Source: Oenanthe sinensis (lineage: Eukaryota > Streptophyta > Magnoliopsida > Apiales > Apiaceae). From it: DNA of 64,000 nucleotides. The notes under the pieces are model-generated. The model ran no database searches. It was not told where the DNA came from and saw only the letters and a program-made list of their open reading frames with translations. A program made the position numbers and the translations under genes. Location of the stretch: assembly GCA_028671895.1 (NCBI GenBank), contig CM053810.1, positions 30,545,501 through 30,609,500 of the forward strand, given 5' to 3'. Of this stretch, positions 46,971 to 58,189 are shown piece after piece; the first letter of the stretch is position 1, and each line of letters starts with the position of its first letter.

Positions 46971-48518
46971 TGTTGGGTTCCGATGCATAAAACGCAGCGG
47001 ATAAACGTAAATATAACGAAAATTTTGGAACCCAAACGCAGGATCATGTATAAGACTTGACTGATTATGGTAAACAGAATCATACCTATTCTTGTCTTGA
47101 CTTTCACGAACTCAACGGAGATCCTTGCTATCACGATTTTGTGTCTTCCTCTCGAAAGCACCTCTATGGTATCCACACGAGCACCTTCAAGAACGTCTCA
47201 CGATCTTGATCACGGGATGGATGTACTAGCCTCCTTTGATGAATTCGAATGACTGCCTTTTCTGCCTCCTTGCTCTGCCTCTAGGGTTTTATCATATAAA
47301 ACCTGTAGCTCTTTTAACCTATCATTATCTATTTATAATGACTGGTTAAACGGGCCTAAGCAGTAAAACCTAACCCATGTAGGTATAGGATTAAATAATA
47401 AAACATGTTTCTATTATTTAATTAATAATTAAGTCATACTTAATTATTATGGGCAGAAATCCTCTTCAACTTCGAATTTATATTATTTCAATTAATTAAG
47501 TCTCACTTAATTAATATAATAAAATTCAAACAATCATCAATTAATTTAAATCTATAATTTAAATTAACTATTCCTCTAGATGCTCTATGTGTGTGACCCT
47601 ATAGGCTATTATTTAATTAGCAATAATTTTATTCTCCAATAAAATTATAAACAATGAGCGGTATCTAGTAATACATCATTGCTATCCAATTAAACAATAA
47701 TTAAATCGTGATTTGATAAAACCTTTCATGAATAATGTTTCCGTGTAATATAATCCCTTTAACCATATATATTATAGATTAAACTCGAGGCATGTGTTTA
47801 GTCATCCTCTTCAACATTTAATCCGGGTTTACTTGATCCATGAGTAGACTATGAAAAACAAATCATTATTTGAGCACGGCCATGCATTTTATAGTCTCAC
47901 TCAATCAAGAGGCCAATAATATCTCTCCTAATTATAGGAGGGTTAAATCCTTTATCTATCATTCATATTTCTCATACGACTCATGATATACCCGATGTCC
48001 ACTTTTATCATCACCCGGTCAAAGGTAACTTTTAATGTAGTCAGAGTATATTAATCCTCGTATAGAAATATAATGATCTCAAGTCAGAGGATCATTACAC
48101 CATTATCACTGTGAGTCTTTCTTATGACTTTATTAAACATGAAGAATCTCACTGTGGGTCTGTCCAGTACCATGTACTCCTACATGTACCTATGCATTGA
48201 CTTTAGTATCCCCATACTTATAACCAATGAGATATGGTTATCTGTCAAACAACATACTAGTCTATTTATGTATTATTATTGTCCTATAATAATAATACTC
48301 GACTAGGGACATTTAAGAATATGATATATTATATAATCTCAAGTTCAAGTCATGTACTTAAACTATATAACTTGTATCATGATTCTAAGGACATTTATTA
48401 TGCTAACAAATATATCGCAGTAATTAAAGTCATAATAAATACGTTTATTGAATAATCAAATGACATAAAGGTTTATTAAAGGAAACATTGTATTGCCTCT
48501 AGGGCACCTACACTAACA
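46971..48518 (-). repeat. A3 5' LTR
   Basis: 1548 bp, nearly identical to the 3' LTR. On the minus strand it starts at 48518. Confidence 0.95.
47330..47337 (-). promoter_or_regulatory. Candidate TATA box of A3 5' LTR
   Basis: The minus strand reads TATAAATA in the same context as A1 and A2. It is the likely core promoter of an element with an intact coding region. Confidence 0.55.
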
Positions 48519-48900
48519 CCTGTTAACCAAACATTATAAATAGATAATGTAGGGTTAAGAGGCCGAACAAGTTTTGATAGAAAAACCCTAGAAGAGGCAG
48601 CAAAGAGGCAGGAAGACAATTCGAATTATCAAAGGTTTGCTAGTACATCCACTCCGTAATCAAGATCGTGAGACGCTCTTGAAGGTGCTCGTGTGGATAC
48701 CATAGAGGTGTTTTCGAGAAGAAGACACAAGTCGTGATAGCAAGGATCTCCGTTGAGTTCGTGACATTCAAGATCGTAATAGGTATGATTCGATTATCAC
48801 CATAATCCGTCCAATCTTATACATGATCCTGCGTTAGGGTTCTGAAATTTTTCGTTATACTTACGTTTATCCGCTGCGTTTTATGCCTCGGAACCCAACA
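48519..48900 (+). repeat. A2 3' LTR, right part
   Basis: The last part of the A2 3' LTR after A3. It begins with the second CCTGT copy, includes a TATAAATA box at 48535-48542 and ends CGGAACCCAACA. The right target-site copy of A2, GTTTT, follows. Confidence 0.94.
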
Positions 48901-50146
48901 GTTTTTGGCATTCGCAACACATTCAGACTTTAAAGTTTATCAAATGGATGTGAAGAGTGCATTCCTGAATGGGGAGCTGGAAGAAGAAGTATATGTAGAG
49001 CAACCTCCGGGTTTCGAGAACAAAGATCATATGGACTTTGTGTACTTCCTTTTTAAAGCTCTTTATGGACTCAAGCAGGCGCCTCGAACATGGTATGAAA
49101 CACTATCTGAATTTTTAACTGAAAATGGTTTTATCAGAGGTGTTATAGATAAGACTCTCTTTCATAAAATGCACAAAAAATAATTTGATATTAGTTCAAG
49201 TGTATGTTGATGATATTATATTCGGTTCTACTAATGATGAGCTATGCAAGAGATTTTCTAAGTTAATGCAGAGTAGGTACGAGATGAGTATGATGGGCGA
49301 GCTTACCTTCTTCCTTGGACTACAAGTGAGTCAGAAGAAAGATGGGATCTTCATTTGCCAGGCAAGTACATCAGAGATCTTCTAAAGAAGTATGGACTTG
49401 AAGATTCAGCCCCCGCCAAGACTCCAATGCCAACTGCCACAAAGCTTGATGAGGACAAATCAGGTAAATCTGTCGACATCACAAGCTACAGAGGTATGAT
49501 TGGATCTCTACTTTACTTAACTGCAAGTAGGCCAGATATTATGTTTTCAACTTGCTTATGTGCACGGTTCCAAGCTAACCCAAAAGAGTCTCACCTTATA
49601 GCTGTCAAAAGAATTTTTAGATACCTGAAGGGTACTCCAAATTTGGGAATTTGGTATCCTAAAGGTACTGGTTTTGACCTAATCGGCTATACAGACTCGG
49701 ATTTTACAGGTTGTAAGATTGACAGGAAGAGTACTTCTGGAAGCTGTCAATTCTTGGGAAGAAGATTGGTCTCATGGTATAGCAAGAAGCAGCACTCAGT
49801 GTCTACCTCAACAGCAGAGGCAGAATACATCGCAGCAGGTAGCTGTTGTGCTCAGATCCTATGGATGAGAAACCAACTCCAAGACTATGGCTTTATGTTG
49901 AACAAGATTCCAATATTCTGCGACAACACAAGCGCCATAGCTATATCCAACAATCCGGTTCAGCACTCACGAACCAAGCACATTGATATCAGGTATCACT
50001 TTATACGAGAGCATGTCATGAATGGAATTGTGGAGTTGCATTTTGTACCCACAGAACAACAACTTGCAGACATCTTCACGAAACCACTAGACGAATCCAC
50101 TTTCTCTAGATTGGTTAGTGAATTAGGGATGTTAAATTTAAATTAA
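48901..50146 (+). pseudogene. B pol, 3' part (RT and RNase H), two frameshifts
   Basis: Continuation of the B reverse transcriptase after A2. The RT palm has QMDVKSAFLNGELEEEVYVE and YGLKQAPRTWYE (48905-49183), then a frame change at an A-run near 49173-49179. YVDDIIFG and ELTFFLGLQV follow (49185-49385). A second frame change near 49360 leads to KYIRDLLKKYG, TASRPDIMFS and RNase H with TDSDFTGCKIDRKS, STAEAEYIAA, FCDNTSAIA and HSRTKHIDIRYHF (49355-50146). The end, SELGMLNLN, is normal for the family. Both frameshifts are 1-base events and the product is dead without them being bypassed. Confidence 0.9.
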
Positions 50147-51850
50147 TTTTTGTTTGCGAGGAGTTGTATGGATTCACAAGTTATTGAATTTTTATATCCA
50201 AAGGACTTATGACCTCCAATCTAACTTATAATCTCGGGCTTATGAATATCAATGTTAACTATCATAAGTATACCAGTTATGCTTTGTGGCAATTATTCGA
50301 TATAGCATAAGTAGTTAACTGCTACATAAGTGTTTGTAGTTAACAAGAAACATAACAGTCTGTGGTTTAGAATTAATTAGTGGATTTCAATGTAATGAGA
50401 TCTGGCTGAGAGATTCTATATCAGACAGGTTGTGATTTTTAGTGAGAAATCAGTTGTACAAACTTGTTTATTTAATGTACTGGTTATCACTGGAAAAAAA
50501 TGTGTAGCAATTACTTTTCATGATCTTATTTTGCATAACTGTCTGTATGATTATTCATAGTATGCTTGTATGATCGTTTGGATTGTGATTGGGTTGGTTT
50601 AAAATTTTTGGAAATTTCAAAAGTAACAGAATATGGAACAAAAAAAATTTTTGGTTCCAAAGATTTTAAAGCAACCACCTGTGTTTATTAGTATTATTAT
50701 AATAATTATTAATATTGTCTGTTTGTGGATTTCAAATTGAATTATTATTAATTCGATAGTTATTTCCAAATTAAGCTTCTAATATTTCTATTGTAGGAAT
50801 ATTAATTCTTTAATTTAAGAAATCTCTATTTAATTAATTTTATGAATATTTGAAATTATTTGGTAAGTGTATTTAAATGCTTTTTATTATTATTTTTTAA
50901 TTAGCAAACTCTCGACAGTTACAATTAGATATATTTTTTCGTAACCATCGAAGTGGTTTTAAACAGTACTCGATAGTTATAAAAAAAATATATATTATAT
51001 TATAACAGTCGAAGTAGTCTTTTGGTTAATATATAATAAATAAATAAATAAATAAACTATCCATCTCGATAGTTACTATATCTATCTGGTTAATTATTTT
51101 ATCTGCTTCGATAGTTATTTTTTTTCTAACCGTCGAAGTGGCTAATTTTATTAATTAATCTTTCGATAGTTACGTATTATATATTAGTGTACATCTCGAT
51201 AGTTACTTTTATTTTATTATTTTTGCTAACCATCGAGTTGCTTAAAAAAAAATTTAATTAAAAAAAAAAGGAAAAAAACGAAAAAGTTTCGATAGTTACG
51301 TTACCACCAAAAACAAAAAACAAAATAAACAAAATAAACAAAAAAAAATCAATAAAAATAATAATAATAATGGCAAGTGGCGACCATCGCCAGTTAAGTA
51401 CATATTCTACTCGTCAGTTAAGTACATGTATATATAGTTGACTCGCCGGTTACTCAGTTTTAATATAAACACTGCTATTCTTAACCATCGAACCAAAAAT
51501 TGATTTTTCTTTCCTCATTTTCTACCATTCTAGTACTAGTTTTGAAAATCTAAACCCATAGAATTGTAGATCTAGTCATCCTGAATTATTTGATACCAGC
51601 CTTGTATCGTTTGGTTTCAGTTTTGTTTCGGGTATTTCAAACTTTGGGATTTTTTCTAGGGTTTGTTTGAGGTTCAAAAATCACAAAAAAATAGTTTCAC
51701 CGTTCAAATCTCTCCTAGTTTAGCATATATTTTTTTCACGATTTTTGGAGGAGTTTTGAATTTTAGTGTTTTCGGTTCGTTATCGAGTCTAATTAAATTC
51801 GTAATTAATTCTTTAAAGTTAAAATTTTCGATAATTTTTACTAGTTAAAA
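50147..51850 (+). other. B spacer between pol and extra reading frame
   Basis: 1.7 kb without a credible gene and very AT-rich in its second half. It starts with the conserved GCGAGGAGTTGT block, which is also seen in B'. From about 50930 to 51490 it carries forward and reverse copies of the same TCGATAGTTA motif as the B LTRs. An A-rich tract lies at 51243-51370. It may hold a promoter, splice acceptor or leader for the downstream frame; no clear signal was identified. Confidence 0.7.
50930..51490. repeat. Forward and inverted TCGATAGTTA motifs in B spacer
   Basis: About seven forward copies (TCGATAGTTA/TCGACAGTTA) and five reverse copies (TAACCATCGA, TAACCGTCGA, TAACAGTCGA) are interspersed, mostly alternating. 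Adjacent pairs can fold into stem-loops. Confidence 0.85.
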
Positions 51851-54800
51851 ATGGTTGGAATTTTTACTATTACCAAAACGAATTTAGTTGCCGAGTTTGA
51901 CATTCAGTCCCTTCCTGCTAATTATCGGGCCTGGGCACGAGTGTTACTCGAATATTCTCGAGTGAGGTATGCCTTAGTAACAGACGTTATATTAAATCAT
52001 AATATGCTACGAGACTGTTACTGTTCTGCATATAACTCTTCAGCTGTTGATGAACTGGCTTTTACATTTAGTATTGCTAATCGGGAAATCCGGGTGACGG
52101 AGCTAGATTTGAATTGTATCTTAAGATTCCCTGAGAATAATCTAGTCCCTTATCCCAATTCCGAACAATTAACTCAGTTCTTCACGACTATCAACTACGT
52201 TAATCCTAATCTCCACGACTCAGGTGAAAGGTGTAAACATCATTTACCTAAGGAATGGAATTTCTTTTTCCACACTCTTATGCAATGTTTCTCTTACAAA
52301 AAGTTCAACACACACAGTATTTCAAGTTTTTATCGAACTTTAGGCTTCAGTGTTGCTAATAATTGTAGGATAAATTTTGGTAGATTATTATTGAATCAGA
52401 TGTTGTATGTTATGGGATCGGTGGAGTACAGAAACCTTCAAGTCACTAATGTTGAGTGTTACTTTCCACGGTTCCTACAGCTTATCCTTAATGATCTAAC
52501 GACTAACGAGGAAAAACTACTATATACTAGTAGTGTTACCTCTTTGTGTATGAAACAGAAAAACAGGATAGCCAACACTCTGAACAATAACAGAAACTAC
52601 ATCAACGAAGCACCTGCTCAAATGACTGAATATATGCAGGGTTGTGTAGTGGACATGGAAAGAGACGAGCCTCAAGGGCCTCAAGAAAATGATCAGGTCC
52701 CTGAACCAGTGCAAGAATCAGTTCCAGTAGCTACTCCTGTAGAGGATTTAGCTCAAGAAGAGGAAGTGGTTCAGGTGACAGAGGAATTACAAATTTCAGG
52801 AGATGGATTTCAAAGTATATCTGGAGGAGATTCTATAGGTCATGCTGACAGTCAGAAATCATATCATCCTTGGACTCCTACAGGTAGTACTCAAGGTAGT
52901 CTTCATGTCTCTGACTCTTCAGCTTATTCTAATTTGCAAGATCTTTTTAGAGAAAGTGTCATGAACCTATCAGCTGAGCCCTCTGTGGCTGTAGGACAAG
53001 GCAGTGAATCTGAAACCCAACAGATTCTAACCACTGCCTCAGAACCAAACACTATAAACACCTTAACTTTATCTTCTCTCCAACCCCTAAAAAGAAAATT
53101 TGTGAGTGAGGGAGATAGTGCCTCAGAAGCACCACATAAGGAAGGTGAGGGAACCCAAACAGCTCTACCTCTGACTAGACGTCGATTAGAAGAACCTGGG
53201 GTAACTGTTAGCCCATCTATGCCCTCTCAAAAGGACATAGAGCTGAAAAAGGCAAATACACAGTCTCTGGGGACATCCTCTCAACAGGGTGAACCTATTG
53301 AAATTCGCCCGTCGGCCAGGGCATCTGAAAAAGTGTCAATAATTGAGCCTCCAACCAAGTTATATGTTGCACTGAAAGGAGCACACACACAGGAGGAATT
53401 GACGGATGTTGCTACTACTGTAGCAGAACCTATACAGGTAGATCCTGTACAGGTCATGCCTTCACAGGCTATTGCGGGAGTCACGGGTCCTTCATTACTA
53501 AACATTACAGGATCCAATGTGATAAGCCCCCCAGGAGGAACATTCCTGGCTCCTAATAAGGAGGTCTCCACCACTATTAGTGGAAAGGAGAAGTAACTAC
53601 TTGGCAATAGTTCTTCGGATGAGCCATTTAGGATTTTAACTGCAGGTACAGAAGACTTGTTGGAGTCAAGGAGAGTGAGTGAAACACCAACAGAACGCTT
53701 GAGCGATCATAATTCACCCACACCCCTAAGACCGAGCGAGAAAATTGAGAGACAAACACCTACAGAACCTGTCAGTGAGACACCTACCAGCCAAATAAAT
53801 ACCCTCACAATGCACACACAATCACTAAGTCAAAGGGTTTATAACCTGGAGACTACTGTCACCGAAATGAAATCTGAATTTCACAGCAATGTCATGGAAA
53901 TAAAATCTGTCCAGTACAACATGTTGCAGGATTTGCAGAATTTCAAGACGGATATGAAAAAGTTTGTTACAGATTTGTTTAAAAAGCATCAATCTCAATC
54001 TACTCAAATCCCTGCTTCGGAGGATAACACAACTAAGGGGGAGATGATAGTGATAGTGCGAGAACAAGAAAAAGAATCTGGTGCAGAAATGAGGAGTAAA
54101 GACAAAGGTAAAGGAAAGTTGGTAGAGGAAGAAGCAAACATCTATACATCTCAGGGGGAGCAAGATATACCGCTGGAGGTAAGGCTCACACTTGAAGAAG
54201 GAGAAATATGGGAACTTTCTCATACAGCTCCTACAGCTCATGAAGATGATGTGTTTGATGAATTTGTAAATGATGCCGCTTATCAGTTCACTGAAACGGA
54301 CTTCGTGGAAACATTTGGTTTGCTAGATGCGAATCAATCCAAAATAAGGGCATATGAAGTTGCACGCATGTCTCAAGAGAAAATCAGAAAAGAACACTAT
54401 AACCATTATATTGAAAGGAGACAAAGGCCGTTGATGTTATCAAGAGAAGGAAGTGCATGGGATAAGGCTAGGAGTCTTTTGCAGAAACCAGAGTTAGGAA
54501 TGATTCAAAATGAAGATCAAAAAGTTCTGGAAGCATTGCAAGAAGCTCACAAGAGTCATCCATCAATAAATCAGTTCTTTCATGCATTGAAACAAACAAT
54601 CAAATTGATATTCATCTCAACCAACATCAATGGATGGCAGATTCAGATTCAGTTCAACAATTCGACCACTAAGACCATTTCTTCGAATTTTATCAAGTTG
54701 AGGTCTCTCACAGAATTATATGTCATGAAGATTAGGACGGACAAGAGATCTCATGTGAATGAACTTCTTACTGATATGATTGAAGATCATATGAGCAAAA

Positions 54801-55660
54801 CAGCAGCTGAAGTTCACACAACTCCTTATACAGTGATATTCTACAAAGACAAGTTAGTTCAGACACTGTGTTTGAGTGATGAAAGACTGAGTCTATATCC
54901 TCTGAAGCGTCTGAAATATGTTGAAGGGCTTCTTAGGAGTGAAGGACTTAGAACAAAAGAAAAATGGAAAGCTGCAGAGCGCATTTATGCTTATAGACTT
55001 AATGTCTTACCAAATCAATCTGTAGATATTTCCAAGGTCGGAAGAATAGATCCTTCAAATGGATCTCAACCAAAATTGCCTATGTATACAAAAGAAGAAG
55101 GAGATTGGGACTTTGAAAAAGTCAAGGCAATGAGTGAATTCAGATTTAACCATCCAGAGAAAGTGTTCGAGTATACAAAGAAGCCAGATTTTCCAATTGT
55201 CTTTCCAGATTTTGATATAATCAGGGAGACAGAGACAATAGTGCTAAAAGATCCTCCAGCAATCAGGTATAAGAACCCCAAAGGAAAAACTGAAATAGTT
55301 GATATCCACAAGATGTCTTACATGACTTCTAGGGAACTGGGTGTTATACTTGATCAAATCAAGACTTCGATGAACTACAAAGACAAATCAGCATTGGTAG
55401 AGATCTCTAAGCTTTACATGGAGAAGTTGAGAGCAGAATCATACTACAACACTGATCGGGTTAAAGCAGTACCAAAAAGGTTGAGTGTTAAAGGAAAGAC
55501 GAAAATTCTTGAATTTACATTCGAACAGGTTAAGCAGATCAGGAGAGTAGCTGTCTTGCAAACACTTCAGGAAGCTTTGTCAGATCCCAAGCCAAGTAAT
55601 ATGCTAGAAGAAGAAGCGCTGGATCTAGTGAATGACCAGCTTGCAAGTCTTGTACAATGA
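51851..55660 (+). pseudogene. B extra (env-position) reading frame, one in-frame TAA
   Basis: About 1269 sense-length codons in one frame, with a single TAA at 53594-53596 and no frameshift. I do not recognise an enzyme. Residues 1-260 look folded (LPANYRAWARVLLEYSRVRY, ELDLNCILRFPENNLVPYP) and resemble, from memory only, uncharacterised plant transposon-associated proteins. Residues 270-655 are low-complexity, Glu/Gln/Ser/Thr/Pro-rich and probably disordered. Residues 656-715 form a probable coiled coil (VYNLETTVTEMK onward). A Lys/Glu stretch (KDKGKGK) follows, then a C-terminal folded region (about 790-1269) ending DLVNDQLASLVQ. No signal peptide, transmembrane segment or zinc finger is evident. 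Its position after pol equals that of the env-like frame of Sireviruses, but envelope features are absent. A decayed homologue lies in B' (58190-59780). Confidence 0.85.
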
Positions 55661-55848
55661 GAATGACATAATGTATATCAGTTCAGGCTAGAGGAACATA
55701 CATTCTACATTGTAATTGTTTTTGAAATCTGGAAATGTATAATATGATCCAGAATGTATTTAATATCAGTTTACCATCTTCTATTTACTTTTTCTTGTAA
55801 GTTAGTTGAGTTATCCTCTTAAGGAATTTGCTTGTCGAACTCTAACAA

Positions 55849-55864
55849 TCAAATAGGGGGAGAT
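55849..55864 (+). other. B polypurine tract
   Basis: AAATAGGGGGAGAT directly abuts the 3' LTR at 55865. It is the plus-strand priming site. Confidence 0.85.
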
Positions 55865-57390
55865 TGTAAAGCATAATGTAACGTAACGTAACATGTAACC
55901 GAGGAAACTAACTCAACACAGATGGTCGGTAACTTATATTAAAATGAAGCACGGAATCGACTGCGAATCGTTTATAAGTTGAATACAAAAGACCAAAACA
56001 TTAGATGAAGCTTTGAAGACATTGAAGATCACTGAAAGAAGTTCATTAACATGTTCAAGCCTCAGTGAAGAATAAAGATATAGTATTTCAGAGGTTCAGA
56101 AGATGTCAGAGGTTTTACAACAGAGAAGTCAAGGGATTCTAGTGAATTATAGAAGCACTTCTTAACAGCTAGAGAAACAGGGCCAATTGAATAGTCAAGA
56201 AGATGTGAAGATCAAGTTCATGTTAGTCGTTTGTGAACCAGACCAGTTGCACTAAACGTCAGCACAAAAGGAATTGAGAACTGCATCTATGTTAGAAAAG
56301 AATTGGCTGTATAATCGTTGTGTGCTAAAGCTCAGAGAAATCAAGTTCAAGTAGTAAAGGTAAATTTATTAACTTGTTTGCAGTGAAAGAAAATATTGCA
56401 GAGCTTTGAATCATTGGAAAAATGGCTAAGGTGAACTACCGTTTAGCTGTTTGACTATTTTGTCTTATTCACCGACGGTTGGGTCTCCTGTTTGGCTATT
56501 TCGTCTTATTTACCGACGGTTAGCAAATCACTCGACGGTTAGCACTTTTGGATATATTATTCATTCCATTTCACTCGACGGTTATGGTTTTAATAATTCA
56601 TTTGAGTCGATAGTTATAACTGATAGTTGGTTTGACTGTTTCGTCTTAATTCACTAGACGGTTACAGCATCTCGATAGTTAAGGGACTCAGATAAATATC
56701 CAGATTATTTATTCCATCGACGGTTAAGTCTCGATAGTTATGGCACTTCGATAGTTGAGGTTGTTTAATCTACAGCCAGCCACAACATGCCACCTATCAT
56801 TGATATCTTTGAGAAGAATTGTTTTAAGTGATTTATTTCAGTCTCGACGGTTATCAACAGACTCACCGATGGTTATAAAATAAATGTCTCGACGGTTGTT
56901 AATTCAAGAAGTGAGAAGCAATCTATTTACTTGGTTCTCAGAAGGCCACGTAGAAGATTGAAAAAGCCTACACAATAAAGCAGCAAAGCTAAGCCTTTGT
57001 GATTCATAAACAATACATTCATTAATTCATTCAGTTAAAGAGAGAAAATATACAAAGCAAATAAGAGAGACACAGAGAAGCCATTAACGTCGTTTGAGCT
57101 AGTGTCATAATATTTGTTCGTATTGATTGTTGTTGTTATACTGTAACTGTACTAGTGAATCAGTTGAAGCTAATCTACGGATTAGAGTTGTGTAGCACCT
57201 TCGTGGTTTATATTAATAAAACGATATATTCCCCGAACGAACTGTGTTTGTGTTAACTGTGTGCATACCTTGTGTTTGATTTAATATCTGTTCGAACTGT
57301 CAATTAGTCCATAACAAATCATTCCGCGAATATTTTATAAATTGGACAATATCGTATTCAACCCCCCTTCTACGATATTTGGGACTAACA
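55865..57390 (+). repeat. B 3' LTR
   Basis: 1526 bp and equal in length to the 5' LTR, with about 17 substitutions and two compensating 1-bp indels. The motif array is at 56473-56900. The target-site copy TTCCC follows. Confidence 0.95.
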
Positions 57391-58189
57391 TTCCCTAAAT
57401 CTCAAAATATTTTATCCTCTATCAAAAACTGGTTTTAAATGCTATATTTTCAAAATCGTTTTCTCTCTTAATTTTTCCTTTAAAGTGGCAGAAACATTGT
57501 GACTGTTATTTTATTCAAAGAAATTATTTTTAACTTCGAGGTATCAATCACTTGTAAAATGATTTGTTTTCAAACACCTGTTTCAATGTATGTTTCACAT
57601 TGATTCATAGTACCTAAACAGTGGTTGTTGCTTTGAAGACCTAGTACTGTATTGTTAAGCATACATCCAACTCCAATTGTCATGTTTTTATTTTAAGTCA
57701 AGGATACTATCAGGTGGCCGAAAATGATGTAAATCATAATTGCATTATGTTTCGGAAAATCATAGTCCTCTATCTGATAAGGATGTTTTTCAAAACTGTT
57801 TTCAAAACGTACAGTGCAAAGGTTTAATAGAAAAGAGTCATTTTATTGAGATAGAATTTGGTAAGAGAGTTGAATTTCTTCTTTGTATTAATTTTCGCGT
57901 TTTATTATGGGAAGTTTGCCTTATAAGAAATTCATAAGGGATAGAAATTTTCTTCTCTGATACACTTTCTCGCGTTTTATTATAGAATATGTATCTTAAA
58001 GAAAATTTCGTATCATGCTCTTAAATGTTCAATCTTTAGTTCCGACAAAACTTTTCTGCTGAAAAGTGCTTTAATGCAATTTATTACCATTCCTTATTAT
58101 ATTTTTCCTTCTCTTTGAGATGAAAAATATGTTTTCGAATGTTAAAATGATTATCTTTTTATCTTATTGACTCTATCCTTTTAGCCCTG
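57391..58189. other. B' post-pol spacer, right part
   Basis: AT-rich and with no credible gene. It begins with the B target-site copy TTCCC and continues the spacer of B' that B interrupted. It contains two similar stretches, TCGCGTTTTATTATnG, near 57895 and 57970, hinting at small duplications. Confidence 0.55.

Larger units (their letters stand above)
39439..48518 (-). mobile_element. Element A3: apparently complete, very young Angela-lineage copia element
   Basis: A 9080-bp minus-strand element with equal 1548-bp LTRs (39439-40986 and 46971-48518) and a perfect target-site duplication, CCTGT (39434-39438 and 48519-48523). I noticed one LTR difference (A versus G near 39715/47247). It has a primer site, structured leader, uninterrupted 1321-codon gag-pol and purine tract. 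It landed in the 3' LTR of A2, about 16 bp upstream of that LTR's TATA box. All features expected of a mobile copy are present. Confidence 0.96.
30740..48900 (+). mobile_element. Element A2: Angela-lineage copia element with intact gag-pol, 3' LTR interrupted by A3
   Basis: Inserted in the RT of B with a perfect target-site duplication, GTTTT (30735-30739 and 48901-48905). The 5' LTR is 30740-32282 (1543 bp). The 3' LTR is split by A3 into 38273-39438 and 48519-48900. The element's own length is about 9.08 kb. I noticed about eight LTR differences. Gag-pol is open throughout. With a disrupted 3' LTR it could not complete normal replication as it stands now. Confidence 0.95.
24465..57390 (+). 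mobile_element. Element B: SIRE-lineage copia element with extra reading frame, interrupted by A2
   Basis: Equal 1526-bp LTRs (24465-25990 and 55865-57390) and a perfect target-site duplication, TTCCC (24460-24464 and 57391-57395). Without A2/A3 it is about 14.8 kb, large for copia. Layout: LTR, initiator tRNA-Met primer site, gag, pol, 1.7 kb spacer, extra reading frame of about 1270 codons, purine tract, LTR. RT and RNase H sequence (QMDVKSAFLNGELEEEVYVE, YVDDIIFG, HSRTKHIDIRYHFIR) points to the SIRE lineage. I counted about 17 substitutions and two 1-bp indels between LTRs. It inserted into the spacer of a relative (B'). Confidence 0.93.

Noticed and set aside
51851..55660. Calling the extra frame of B an envelope gene
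   Set aside because: Only the position fits. No signal peptide or membrane-spanning segment is visible, so I leave the function open.
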